Assembly: GCA_963969345.1 (NCBI GenBank)
Contig: OZ017766.1
Coordinates: forward strand, 11,656,001-11,720,000
Length of the DNA: 64,000 bases
Direction of reading: 5' to 3'
Origin: Turbatrix aceti
Taxonomy: Eukaryota; Nematoda; Chromadorea; Rhabditida; Panagrolaimidae
The notes under the pieces were generated by a model, which was not told the origin of the DNA, made no database searches, and saw nothing but the letters and a program-made list of their open reading frames with translations. Below are positions 1-11,185 of this stretch, piece after piece. How positions within the stretch are numbered: the first letter of the stretch is position 1; the number at the start of each line of letters is the position of its first letter. Position numbers and translations under genes: made by a program.

Positions 1-338
1 AATGTGATTTTAGAACGAATTTTGATTTTTTTTTTGGAAAAAAGTGATTTCAACACAAAAAGTTAAAAAATTGGATTCTGAAACGAAAAAAATGCAAAAT
101 GACAACGAATTACAAAACAAAACTTGGTTCCGGCACGAAAATAACCAAAATTGGGGTTTGAAACGAAAAACGTTGGAAAAAATGTTTTTTGACACAAAAT
201 AGCCGAAAAAAAATTTTTTTTTAATAAACACAAAATTTTATAAAGAGAAAATATAAAGAAAACAGGAAGTAATTTTTACACGAAAAAAATTCAAAACATA
301 TTTCGATATTAAAAAACCCTACAAAAAAATCGACAAAC
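1..338 (-). other. PIGA intron sequence at the window edge
   Basis: This lies downstream of the exon 3 donor (338-337). It is AT-rich with a degenerate repeat of the GACACGAAAA type. No further PIGA exon could be found, so this is taken to be intron. Confidence 0.6.
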
Positions 339-1362
339 CTGGTGTAGCTAACACAGATAATCCTATCAACGTTCTTGAGCGAATATTGTACCAGTAATTT
401 AGATGTCAGGATAGCGGATGCGTCAGCGAAGCCAAAAAGTGAGTGATCCGTAAAAACCGTATGCAAGCCCAGGCACCACGCGTGAAACATAGCCTCATGC
501 GCCATCGCTGAGAAAGCCGAATGACCGTGGACGACATCGATTTTTTCGGAGAGAAAAATTTTTCTAAACCAATTTGCACTACCCGGAACCGAAGCTAGTG
601 TTGTTGAGTTGTAGATTACGATAAATGGTAGGTAGTAGACCTGAAAGTACCGTAATTAATTTTTTTTGGATACAGTACGAAAGTTCTGGCACAAAAATAT
701 TCAAAAACGTGTGAAATCAAAAAAAAAACAACTAAAAAGTTGTGCTTTTGTAAGATTTTTTTTACGTTATTTTTTTTCAAACGAAAAATTTTTTGTGAGT
801 CGGAAATTTTTTTGGAGATCAAAAAATGTCCAAAAATAAGGTTTTGGATAAGAAAAAAATCCTAAAACTTCGTTTTGACTCAAAAATATGGTTTTGGCAC
901 GAAAGTGCAAAAAAACGTGGTTCTGGGACGAAAAAGTCCGAAAATGGGTTTTGACACGAAAATTGTTCCAAAGGTGGTTCTGGCACGAAAATGTTCAAAA
1001 ATGGAATTTTGAAACGAAAAAAAACGCAAATAGTGATTTTGACAGGAATAAAATTAAAAACAGGGTTTCGGCACGAAAAAAAACGTGTCCAAAAACGATA
1101 ACTCACTTTGAGGCCATTGTTAAACAATTTTATGCCCATTCGACGACCGTAAGCATGGGTAAGTACGATGACGTCATGTCCACGTTGAAGCAGACACTCG
1201 CCCAGGTAGTAAATGTGCGTCTCCACACCTCCAGTGTTAGGACAAAAAAAGTCAGACACCAAGCTATAAAAATTGGCTTTTGAAGCGAAAAAAAACTACA
1301 ACGCGGAAGAAAAAAAAAACTCACGCAATTTTTAATCCTTTCTTTGGCGGTTTGAAAGTCAT
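339..1362 (-). CDS. PIGA: PIGA, catalytic subunit of GPI-GlcNAc transferase (N-terminal part)
   Basis: Three exons join in phase on the minus strand: 1362-1325, 1263-1107 and 640-339; the gene continues left of position 1. The 38-nt first exon gives [13 protein letters not shown] and leads into [18 protein letters not shown], the conserved start of the GT4-fold domain; the glycine-rich NTGGVE loop is a donor-binding motif. Exon 3 holds [26 protein letters not shown] and IICVSYT, all hallmarks of PIGA. The family's role is transfer of GlcNAc from UDP-GlcNAc to phosphatidylinositol on the cytosolic face of the ER, the first step of GPI-anchor synthesis. About 165 residues are visible of the roughly 480 usual. 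The last donor (phase 2) splits the Arg codon after SYT. The only earlier in-frame Met is in the 38-nt exon, which fixes the start. The gene is divergent from CTDNEP1. Confidence 0.93.
641..1106 (-). repeat. Degenerate ~35-nt tandem repeat in PIGA intron 2
   Basis: About ten imperfect units are seen on the plus strand, each made of GGTTTTG, then GCACGAAAA or GACACGAAA, then a TGTCCAAAAA-like tail (for example near 893, 950, 985, 1035 and 1070). Similar units occur in introns of other genes in this window. The array gives spurious open frames on both strands, which are not counted as genes. Confidence 0.6.
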
Positions 1363-1866
1363 AATTTTGCTATCCGCATTTTATTGCACGAAGAAGATTT
1401 GAGATCAAGTAGTTGGAGTAAGTAGCAGTAGCAGCAAGGCAGGCAGGATACGAGATTGATGCTTGCTAGTAAGTAGTCGTGTATATGCGCATAAAAAATT
1501 TTAGCGACAGATGATGATGAGTGGAGTGTGATGGGCAAAGTAGAATGTTAACACAAAACAGAAAAAAAATGGGATGAGGGAAAGGGTGAAAGAAAGAATA
1601 TGGTTTTTCTTTTTGTTTTAGTTTTGCATCATCACTCAACTCTCTGCTGTTTTATTTGCTTTGTTCATGCACCTTTCGATGATCCCGACGCGAAAAGAGT
1701 GCAGAAGTGACGAAGCAAGCGCAGGCAGCGCAAGCGCAACTCCAGCTCCAGCGCTTGCAAGTTACAACTTACGTTCACTATTTTTTTTTGCCTTTTCATT
1801 CATCGCTTTTTTTCCGGGTTTTTTCCGAGTTCATATCAGTTTACCGACCTTTTCAGCCGGTGTCAG
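1363..1866. promoter_or_regulatory. Divergent intergenic region between PIGA and CTDNEP1
   Basis: About 500 bp separate the two start codons. It contains CAG/AGC-rich sequence near 1705-1765 and an acceptor-like TTTTCAG at 1850-1856, ten bases before the CTDNEP1 start. That site suits trans-splicing or a short 5'UTR exon. Core promoter elements are not evident. Confidence 0.45.
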
Positions 1867-3928
1867 ATGAGTGGTACAAAGCGACTCAATGGCAATCCCG
1901 GCCTACCTGGGGGCGGCAACGGCGGTAACAACGGTGCTGACGATTCGTATGCTAGGCGATTTGTCAGACTACTCACGTACAAACTCATCGATGCACTCGT
2001 ATGGATTATGAATGCCGTCGTGCTCTTTTACAATCAGCAGTATCGTCGGGTGAGAAAGCATCAGTACGTGACGTACGGAGATTTACCTCTCTCTCCACTC
2101 ACTTCTCAGAGATTGTGTAAGTTGGATGGCATTCCCAGGGGAGGGAGAAAAATGGTGATCATTAGTTTGTTTAGCGCAGGCATGGGTTGTTTATAATTTT
2201 TTTTGTTGGGTCTTGGCACGAGTTTTTGGTTTTTTACGTTTATAAAACGCGAAAGTTTGAATTTTGGGTAAAAATATTGTCGTTTATTTTTTTGTACTCT
2301 CGTTTCTGAAAAAATACGACAGTTTTGGGACGAAAATCGTTTTTCGTATCAGAAACACGAACGTAAAAAATCTATACTTCAATTACGATAGTGAGTTTGC
2401 GATACGATTTCAACGTAAAAAAACGTTATTCATGTTACGGTATTTACGATAGCGAACTGTTACTTTATGCGGCGAACAAAAATTCGAACGTAACAAAAAA
2501 TTACTCTTATTACTGTAGTTACGTTGATGAACCGTTACTTTACGTAGAAAACCCAGATTTAAAAAAAAAGTTGACCTAAATTACGCATATCTTGTTTTTT
2601 GTTCTTGTTCACCCTAAAAATGACTTTTTCAGTGGTTGTCAGGCGAAAAATCCTCGTACTGGACCTGGACGAAACCCTGATACACTCGCACCACGACGGC
2701 GTCATGCGGCCAACCGTCAAGCCCGGCACGCCTCCAGATCATGTCATTCGGGTTTGTTTTTATGAAAAAAAATTGAATTTATTTTTTCTAAAAAAATTGG
2801 CCGAAAAAAGGCTATTTTTGGCCTAAAAACGCCATTTTTAACCCAAAAACCAAATTTTTCAGGTAATGATCGACCACCAACCTGTGCGATTCTTCGTCCA
2901 CCTTCGACCCCACGTTGACTACTTTCTCGGTGTCGTAAGCCAGTGGTACGAACTGGTCGTCTTCACAGCGAGCATGGAAATCTATGGATCAAGTGTCGCG
3001 GACAAACTCGATCACGGACGAGGACTCTTTCCCAGACGCTACTTTCGGCAGCATTGCACCGTCGATTTTTCTGGATACACAAAGGATTTATCAAATTTGC
3101 ACAGCGATATGACGTCCATTTTTATATTGGATAATTCACCTGCGGCTTATCGGAAGTTTACGCGTGAGTTGGGGGGTTTTTTTTGTGAGGGATTTTGGAG
3201 AATTACGATTTTTTTGGATATTTTTACAAAATGGCCGAAAAAAGTGATTTTTTAGTCAAAAATACGCACAAAACTGAGTTTTGACACGAAAAAATGTCCT
3301 AAATTTTGGTTTTGACACGAAAAAAATCTGATTTTCATTCAAAATACGTTCTGTCGCGAAAATGATCCAAAAAGTGATATTCGCATGAAAATTTCCAAAA
3401 AACAGTGGTTTTGACACGAATGTTCTCAAACTAGATTTTTTGGTGAATACGGTATTTTGTAGTAGAAAAAGTTACTTTTTTGTTTTTCTTGGATTCTGTT
3501 TTTTATACGATATTTTTTTCGTTTAGATGTAACTTTTTTACCATATTTTTTTACGTAAATGCTGTTGATTACGATTTTTTTTTCAAAATGTTATTTTTTA
3601 CGATTTTCTTTCCAAAATGCTATTTTTTACGAATTTTGAAAAAATGCTATTTTTTACGAATTTTTTAAAAAATGCTATTTTTTACGAATTTTTTAAGAAA
3701 ATGTAATTTTTTATAAAATTTTTTCACACTAATTTTTTACGAAAATTTTTTCAAAATTTAATTTTGTACGAAATTTTATTTTCAGACAACGCAATACCCA
3801 TCAAGTCATGGTTCTGTGATCCATCAGACACCGCTCTCCTCGGTCTGCTGCCCTTCCTCGATGCTCTACGCTTCACGTCAGACGTACGATCTATCCTGAG
3901 TCGTAACCAACGGGTTGCTCCAACATGA
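1867..3928 (+). CDS. CTDNEP1: CTD nuclear envelope phosphatase 1 (Dullard) homologue
   Basis: Four exons (1867-2116, 2633-2751, 2863-3163, 3786-3928) join in phase to give 270 residues; the human protein has 244. An N-terminal hydrophobic stretch around residues 35-55 ([18 protein letters not shown]) is the membrane anchor. Exon 2 carries the HAD/FCP-type catalytic motif [13 protein letters not shown], in which the first Asp is the nucleophile. Exon 3 has [26 protein letters not shown] and the second acidic motif [11 protein letters not shown]. The C-terminal [14 protein letters not shown] and [16 protein letters not shown] match the family. Known role: a Ser/Thr phosphatase of the nuclear envelope and ER that acts on lipin to control phospholipid synthesis and nuclear shape. 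The start at 1867 directly follows an acceptor-like CAG and keeps the glycine-rich N-terminus. Confidence 0.95.
3164..3785 (+). repeat. CTDNEP1 intron 3 with periodic GACACGAAAA and TTTTTTACGA units
   Basis: The first half (about 3230-3425) repeats TTTTGACACGAAAA at 30-45 nt spacing. The second half (3540-3770) repeats ATGCTATTTTTTACGAATTT-like units at 30-40 nt. Neither half codes. Confidence 0.6.
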
Positions 3929-6450
3929 GGAGTTGCTCCAACATACGATACCTCAAAGTTTTTTATGGCTTGACTCATTCATTCAATCAATTAATCAACG
4001 CGCTGTGAATTTGTCTATCTGTTACGATACAATCTAATATCCACCTCTTTTCTTTCCGGGTCTGCTTTCTTTCTTTTGCTCGCTCCACTTTCACTTTTGG
4101 CATGGATACGCAACGCGCATGCTGGCACGTAAGACGACGGCAGGCACGTACGACTTGACTTCAAACATTTTTTTCTTTTTCTCGTTTTCCCAATTTTTTT
4201 TTCATTCTTTTTTATTTATTTTTGTCAGTTTTGTACATTTTTTTTTGCAAAATTTGGACATTTTCCAGGGATTTTTTTGGACACGCGATTTTTGTTAGTT
4301 CTTTTTATATATTATTGTTTTTTTACTGTTTTTGGCACGACGGAGGGTAGTGCAAAAAAATAATTTTTATGCCGTGTCCCAACAAAGCGGGTTGTTTTTT
4401 TGTACGATTTTTACTAGATATTTTTTGTACCCTTTCCCGATGTTTGCAGAGATTTTGGTTTTTTTTGTTCGGCTAAAAAATATTTTTTTTAAAGCGCACT
4501 GTCTAGACTCGGACTTTTTTGTAGTTTTTTTGTTTGTTAACCTTTTATAGACCCCAAGACCCACTTTTTTTACTATGGGGTGGGTTACTGTAATTATCGT
4601 ATTTTTACGGCAGAAAGTGAAAAAAAAGGACATTAAAGAAAAAAAATTATCAATTGCGTGTGCTTGATTTTTTTTCTTTTGTTGGGGTTTTTTGGAAGGC
4701 ATAATATGCGTTTTGGTATACTGTAATATTTATTTATTGTATTATTATTATTTTTTTTACAATTTTTTTACGTTCATTTTTTCTTAATTGGATAATTATG
4801 ATTAAACAATGGAAAGAAATCCTGAGGGTAAAGAATAGCCGGCTTTGGCGACACGACCTTTCACGACATGATAGAAAAAAAAGAAAAGAAAAAAAAATAA
4901 TTACGGTAGATGTGCAATGTGCATTTTTTTAATTCACTTTTTTTATTTTTTTGTATTCTTTTGTATTACCTACACCTTCTGTGCCCCAGCCAGACAAAGA
5001 AATCTCACGACTGATTTTTTTCTTTCTTTCTATTTTTTTTCATATTTTTTATCCCATCAGAAAATGCAAATAAATAAATAAAAATAGGATGGTGGTTTTT
5101 GTGCACGATAATGGGTTTCTTTTTTTTTGGGGTTTTTTATGTACATACTGTATTTTAACGATATTACTTGGGAAGTAACGTAAGAGTGCATTTTGGGGTT
5201 AAATTGGAAACAGTGATGTGAGAATGAATGTTCACGTTCGTTCGTTCGTGTTCAAAAATGACAAATATTATATTTAGTTTTCGAAAAAAATTTACTCAAA
5301 AGAAAAAAATGCAAAATTCCCTAGTTTTTGTTTTTTACCAAGGAAAAAAATTTTTGCACAAATTCTAAAAATAATAAAATAATTTTTGTTGTTCGTTCGC
5401 GAACACGGTCAAAAATGTTCGTGTTCGTTTGATTTCAAAATGTTGATGTTCGTTTGTAAACAAAATTGTTCCAAAAAAAATTTTGTGACCGAACCGAATT
5501 CGAAAAATTCAGTTATCCTAACCGAGAATCGGAACAAAAAAATACTAAAATTGAGTTTTCTAATTGGAACCAAATTTCCGAATCCAAAATATTTTGTTTG
5601 TTATCGAAATTTTTTTTCGATACTTTAACCGAATTTTTTTTGGTTCCAAAATCTATTTTTTTCGTTTTCGGCAACAAAATCCAAAAAAAATATTCATCTC
5701 GAATTTTGTACATCCCCACGCAGTTTTTTTTACCCAAAAATATATTTACATTTCATCTGTTTGTCCAAAAAAACCAAGTAAAGCGTGTATTTATTTATTT
5801 TTGTCCTACAAAAAACAACTACTACAAAAAAATGAACTTTTTGATATCGAAAAAAATAAATAAATAAATAAATATAGAGAGCAGATCCGGTATCCATGTC
5901 TGGGTCATTTGTTTTCGCACTTCAAAGCTGTTGGAACAAAAATTTGTATTTTGATTGCTTCCCATGTGTTATTTTTAAGAATACAGGTGTAAATGTTTTT
6001 TCTTGGATTTATTTACCTGTTTAGTGACGCAGGTAGGAGCTGGGAATTTTTTCTGTTGTCAAAAAAATACAATTTTTTTTGTACGAAAACAAGTGACCCA
6101 GATTCTGGATTTTTTGAATAATGGTAACGTCACTTTTTTGCGGTAAAAATTTTTTTCGTGTTTTTTTTATTTCAAAAAAATTCAATAGTATTTATGCATA
6201 ATTTGTACCAAATCAAAAAAAAACAACGTTAAAAAATAAACAAGCACAAGATGAGATTCCAATGAGTTTCGTTTTGGTTTTTGACTGTTGGGCAATGAAT
6301 AGCCATCGATTGTAGTAGGTAAAAAAAGTGCAAGGTGACTTTTACGAGTGGAAGGAAGGTAAAAAAGAATGTACGAAGTTCCTTCTCACAGAGACCAGCA
6401 ATCAGTGTTTAGTGTGTGTGTGCAAGAAAAAATGGACGAAATGACCTTGG
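3929..6450. other. AT-rich intergenic region
   Basis: No gene was recognised. The region is dominated by A and T runs and TAAATAAATA-type simple sequence (5069-5085, 5850-5875). CTDNEP1 polyadenylation must occur here, but no single signal stands out. A GTTCGTTCG-rich repeat block lies at 5211-5723. The open frames in this region are low-complexity products. Confidence 0.6.
5211..5723. repeat. GTTCGTTCG-rich dispersed repeat, possibly a decayed hAT-like element
   Basis: It begins CAGTGATGTGAGAATGAATG, which resembles the start of the element at 9520, and continues into TTCGTTCGTTCGTG. It also holds GTTCGCGAACACG near 5396-5408 and ACCGAACCGAATTCG near 5487. It ends near TACATCCCCACGCAG. The terminal match is weak. 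Confidence 0.35.
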
Positions 6451-6720
6451 TCAAAATTGATACGTCAGACGCTTTGGCACTCTGATTTTTATTGATTCAC
6501 ACAGCGTCGGACGAATGAGGCAGAACGTGGTGATGCCAGGTGAGTTTCCAAAAGAGGGGTCGGAACGTGGGAGGTTGACTTCGTAAAAGTCTGCTTGATC
6601 GATTTTGTTTACCTTGTCGACGGATTGTCCGAGCACTGATGAACAAGCCAGGAGGAGGATGACCAGGAGCAGTGATAGCGGAAATGTCGGATGAGATACG
6701 GTAGATCTGAAAGAAGGCAT
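6451..6720 (-). CDS. Small secreted protein or peptide precursor (89 residues)
   Basis: This single-exon frame is not recognised as a known family. Residues 1-14 are polar, followed by a strong hydrophobic core (LSLLLVILLLACSS) and a plausible signal-peptidase site after VLG. The mature part of about 57 residues has two cysteines six residues apart (CLIRPTLC) and basic sites near the C-terminus (VPKRLTYQF). An acceptor-like TTTGCCAG lies about 50 nt upstream of the ATG, which favours this start over an in-frame Met further upstream in intron-like sequence. It could be a neuropeptide-like precursor or a short secreted effector. The function is unknown. Confidence 0.5.
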   Translation of the reverse strand: MPSFRSTVSHPTFPLSLLLVILLLACSSVLGQSVDKVNKIDQADFYEVNLPRSDPSFGNSPGITTFCLIRPTLCESIKIRVPKRLTYQF

Positions 6721-6890
6721 GGCACGAGATTGGTTGGATTTTTGATTTTTGTTGGGGTTCTGCTGGCAAATTTTTTTAAAATTAAATATTTGAACAGTTT
6801 TGGGTGGATGCCAACAGTTGAATGGGTATGTATCTGCAAAAAAATTCATTTTAGGTAAAAATAGTTTAGACAGGTACGACCAGTTCACGC

Positions 6891-6919
6891 CAGGTGACAG
6901 GTGACAGGTGAGCAGGTAG
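6891..6919 (-). promoter_or_regulatory. Tandem CAGGTG (E-box) cluster upstream of the secreted-peptide gene
   Basis: CAGGTGA occurs three times at 7-nt spacing (CACCTG on the gene's strand), followed by CAGGTAG. It lies about 170 bp upstream of the start codon at 6720, next to a short GCGCGCGCG tract. CANNTG motifs bind basic helix-loop-helix or zinc-finger factors. The regulatory role is inferred. Confidence 0.35.
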
Positions 6920-9519
6920 AAAAAAACGCGCGCGCGTCCGCGTTCAAACTTTCAAAGGAAGCGCGAAAAAAATGATACCAGATTATAAAAAAAAGCCCAG
7001 TCTAGAAGAAAATGCATTCAACTCCTCCTCGAAGATCCATTTTCTATCATTCATCCCCGCCTACTTTTTTTTCACCAGAAAAAAAAGGCAGCTATGTACA
7101 ACTTCCATTTTTGGAACCATGAGAAAACGTGTTTTTTTTGCAACACATTCACTGTGAAAGACATGAAAAAAAAATCACGTCAGGAAGTATTAAATTACAC
7201 TTTGTTGACCAATTGGCAGGCAAGAAGGAGCAACGTGCGACACGAAAAACGTGAAGAACACACCATACCATGTTGGTTGTCGAGTTTGTTTCCAGTGTGA
7301 AAAAAAAAATTTGGTAGAAAAAAAATAAATTGTGGTTCCACTTTTATTTACATGGAATAAATGAAAAAAAACAACAAAAAAAAACAGTGCAAGAAGACAA
7401 GTTTGGGGACACAATACCGTAATTTGAACCATTTCCAGTTTGCCCCGAGGCAAACATTCAATCTGGTGTTTAGAAAAAAAAAGAAAACAGGAAAACAAAA
7501 ACAAAGGTGGTTTTATCGGTGGAAAAGTGATCGGAAAGTGCAAAAAACAAAGTTTTACACTTTAAATGATCACTTTTTGTTTTGTTTTCCCAAACAATTT
7601 TCAAGTTGGTTTATCCGATAATTTTTCCAGGTCATGTTCCCAGGTGAGTGAGAGAGAGAGGCAACCCAACTTTCGCGCCCCACTCTGTCAAGCATGGTTA
7701 GAATGGCGAAACGGGATAAAATATATACATAGTAATTTTTGGATCCCAGAAAAGAAGGCGGAGTTACGGGTTGTCTACAGGATCCAAATTGTGTAGACTC
7801 TAACTTACATATTTTTACGTCATGTACATACAAAAAACCCAGGCAGGTAGAAAAATGTAATTTGTGGTATGATGTGACGGTTGTGTGATGCAAATTTCCT
7901 TCCTGCATCATTTGTGTTTTCTGAGAAAAATTGGACACCTGAAGGTACAAATTGGACACAATTAATTAAAGTTCGTGGCCAAATATGTATTTATGAGAGA
8001 TCATGGATGAATGTGTTACTAATATCACCCAAAAAACCAATTTCTACAAAATAAATAAATAGGGTACTCGCCAAATGAGAAACACCAACAAAAAAAAGCT
8101 TGTGGGTTGGTTGGGGTTTTTTTGGGTCATAAATCATGTTTCCCTGTTGTTGTTGTTTTTTTTATCTGGTACATAAAAAAGGAAGGAAAAAGATGATTCG
8201 AGAAGGAGTGCATCATAAAAAAATGGGTCTAGTCTATTTAGGGCACGGCACGCATTTGGGATGGCATCATTTTGTACACATTCGTACATACATATGTATG
8301 CCAATGATTGAAGAGTCTAGGGCGCTGGACAGCCCACCTACAAGTCAGCGAGGAGCTCGGTCGGCTTGGCTGTCAATCAGTGTGGAAGAAAGCCGCCTTT
8401 TTTTCTTCTTTCCTTTCCCCGCTTCGAGCCGTTGTTGTTTTTTTTTTATTGTTGTTAGGCAATTTATTCGATCTGCATATTTCAAAAAAAATAAACATGA
8501 TATTTCATGTTGGAAAAATAATGTGTCGGCTCGGTGACGTATAAAACATGCTCAAGACTATACAACATGACCAGGGAACAATGAAACAAGTTGATGGATT
8601 TCGGTCAGACTGATGTGAGAGACAGTTCGTTGCGTCACAGACAAAATAAATATAATAAATAAATTTTGTTCTTTGATGTCAAATTATCCCATCAGTTTAC
8701 GTTCGTGTTCGTTCGCGAATAGGGCAAAATTTTTTAAACGCAAAAACGAACATTTGAAATCGGGAAATTTTTCTCAAATTTTTGTTACCTTTTTTTGTTC
8801 AAAATCGACAAAAAAATTTAAAAATTTTGAACAAAACATTTTGTTAGTTTTTTTTGTTCAAAATCGACAAAAATTTTATTTTAAAATTAAAAAAAAATTT
8901 TCATGGACAAAAAAAAACAAAAAAAAAACGTTCGTGTTTTTTCATATTTGTTCGCGAACAAGGTTAAATTTTCCGAACATTTTTTATGTTCAAAATCGAC
9001 AAAACATTCAAAAAAAATATCATCGACAAAAAAAATTGTAGGAAAACTGTTTCTCAAAGCAAAAAAAAACAGATTATCCAAGTTTTTTTCATACAAAAGA
9101 AGGTGAAATTTTGCAGAACTTAAAAAAAATTATCGCATTTTTTTTAAATTTCATAGTTTTATTTTTTTTTTTTTTTTTCCAGATGTGAACTCTTGTTGTT
9201 TGAATGCTCGATGAGCTGTACCTCCAAAAAAGTACGAGATAACATACCCCACCCCAAACAGGTGTGAGCAAAAACTAGTAGGGCCAGGTAAGGAACATGC
9301 GTTCAGAGTTCATCAACTTGGTAAACATCCAAAAACGTGAAAAAATAAAGAATGATTTTTTTATCGTAGTACATACATTTTTATCGTATCAGTGTGCACA
9401 AAATGCAACTGTTCAACTCAATCGACCGCCGGTGCGGTGACTAACACCATCTGTGTAAATACTATATGGGCCCACCGGGAACATGGGACCTGGGACTATG
9501 CATGGTGATACATATATAT

Positions 9520-10026
9520 CCAGGGATGGGCGAACAACCGTTTTTTTTTGTTCTCGAACGAACAAGAACATTTTGTACATAAATTTTGTTCGATAAATCG
9601 AACGTACGCGAACATTTTTGTCAGTGTTCGCGAACGAACACGAACGAACAACGAACAGATTTTTAGCATATTTTATACAAAATTTTGTCCAAATTGGGCA
9701 TAAAAACGTAAACTTCGGTACCACGCATTTTCACGTTTTTGATGACAGTTTTCCTAAACTTTTTATTGCCGATGGCAAATGACACGATATGCCATTCTTG
9801 GAAAAATAACATCAATTTCGGCATCATTAAACTGATTTTACCTAAATTTTTGTTCGTTTTATCTGTTCGGAAAATTTATTTTTGTTTGCAAACAAACGCC
9901 AGAATTTGAATTTGTTTGTGAACAAACTCGAACAAAGAAAATCTTTCTCAAACAAACACAAACGCAAAAAAATTGAATTTGTTCGCAAACAAACTCTTAC
10001 GAACAGGAACGTTCGCACATCCCTGG
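9520..10026. mobile_element. Foldback/MITE-like element with hAT-type terminal inverted repeats
   Basis: The left end CCAGGGATGGGCGAAC (9520-9535) and right end GTTCGCACATCCCTGG (10011-10026) are inverted repeats matching at 15 of 16 positions. The termini begin CAGGG, which is typical of hAT elements. The interior is packed with GTTCGCGAACGAACACGAAC-like subterminal motifs near 9548-9655 and 9850-10010. No transposase frame is present, so it would be non-autonomous. A clean 8-bp target duplication was not found. Confidence 0.6.
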
Positions 10027-11185
10027 TGCCATCACACCTTACATACACCTTCAAGTAAGTGCAATTGTCATATAAATATGTACTACGTGACAATACAATC
10101 TGGTGTTGGCAGGGTAAAAGTACTGCGTACCATGAAGCAAGGTGACACTCACTACTTTCTGGAACAGGCCACGCCATGGGTATAATTCAGAGTTGGCACA
10201 AACAAACAAAAAAAGGGAGGATAGTACATTTGGGTTTGCACTTGGTTGAGCCGATCAAACAACAATATAAATATGTATTCGTAGACCGAAATTTTGGAGA
10301 ACCCTGACTCCGGGGTCGGAGTCGGGGTAAAAAATGACGATTTAAATAATAAAGTCGTTTTTTGTTCGAGGACAAACACAGAATTCAAAATATTTTGTTC
10401 AATGAGAAACAATTTTAGATTTTGTTTGCGGGCTTAAGATTTTTAAACCGCTCCGAAAAGCTCTAAAAAATATATTTGCATTTTCGTAAAATTTTTTTAA
10501 ATTATTATTCGAATGGAAAAAAATTGAAATGCATTTTTTTCAGTTTTTTCGTTCGAATTAAATTTCCAAACAAACAGAAGAATAAAAAAATTGGGCTAAA
10601 TTATACTACATAGCGGTGATGGTGTTAAAATCGATATAATAACACGAAAAATTACAACTTTGGCTATGAAAAGTTGTATTTAGGAATACTTTTATACAAG
10701 TTTTTTTTACACCGAATACAAAATTTTGCACAAAAAAAAAAACAAAGTGTTGTTTATTTTTGTAAAGTTTTTACAATATCATTTTCCAATTTTTTTTCGT
10801 GTTTTTATCACAAAGTTGTATCAATTTTTAGACAAAAATGTATTTATTAAAAATGAATGTCTAAATAAATTAAAAAAAAACAAAAAAAATGAGGGGTTTT
10901 GGACGACAAAATTCATCGTATATTAGATTTCAAAAAATTACTTTGTTTAAAAAAATTTTTTCCCGCCGTTTTTAACAAATAGTATAGTATATAGTATTAC
11001 TTTACTGCTAGTGATATATTCCTACCGTGTAAGTAAATATATTTTTTTGTTTTTTTTTAATTTTGGGATAGCTGTTTCCATGAAAAGTTTGCTAGTTATC
11101 TTCAAAGTAAGCCAATTTATATCTTTCAAATCTACATTACATAAATCATAATACATATTAAGTCAACTAATCATCCAACCAATCA

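Larger units (their letters stand above)
6721..11185. other. Intergenic region with scattered repeats
   Basis: Apart from the E-box cluster and the repeats listed separately, nothing coding could be supported. Open frames at 7190-7621, 7570-7959 and 8136-8544 have no family resemblance, odd composition and no consistent splice signals. Near 10300-10327 there is a short CCGACTCCG-type palindromic patch. Blocks of GTTCGTGTTCGTTCGCGAA occur at 8700-8760 and 8930-9010. Confidence 0.55.

Noticed and set aside
888..1283. Plus-strand 131-residue frame and minus-strand repeats near PIGA
   Set aside because: Low-complexity translation of the ~35-nt intron repeat. The minus-strand part after 1107 is intron.
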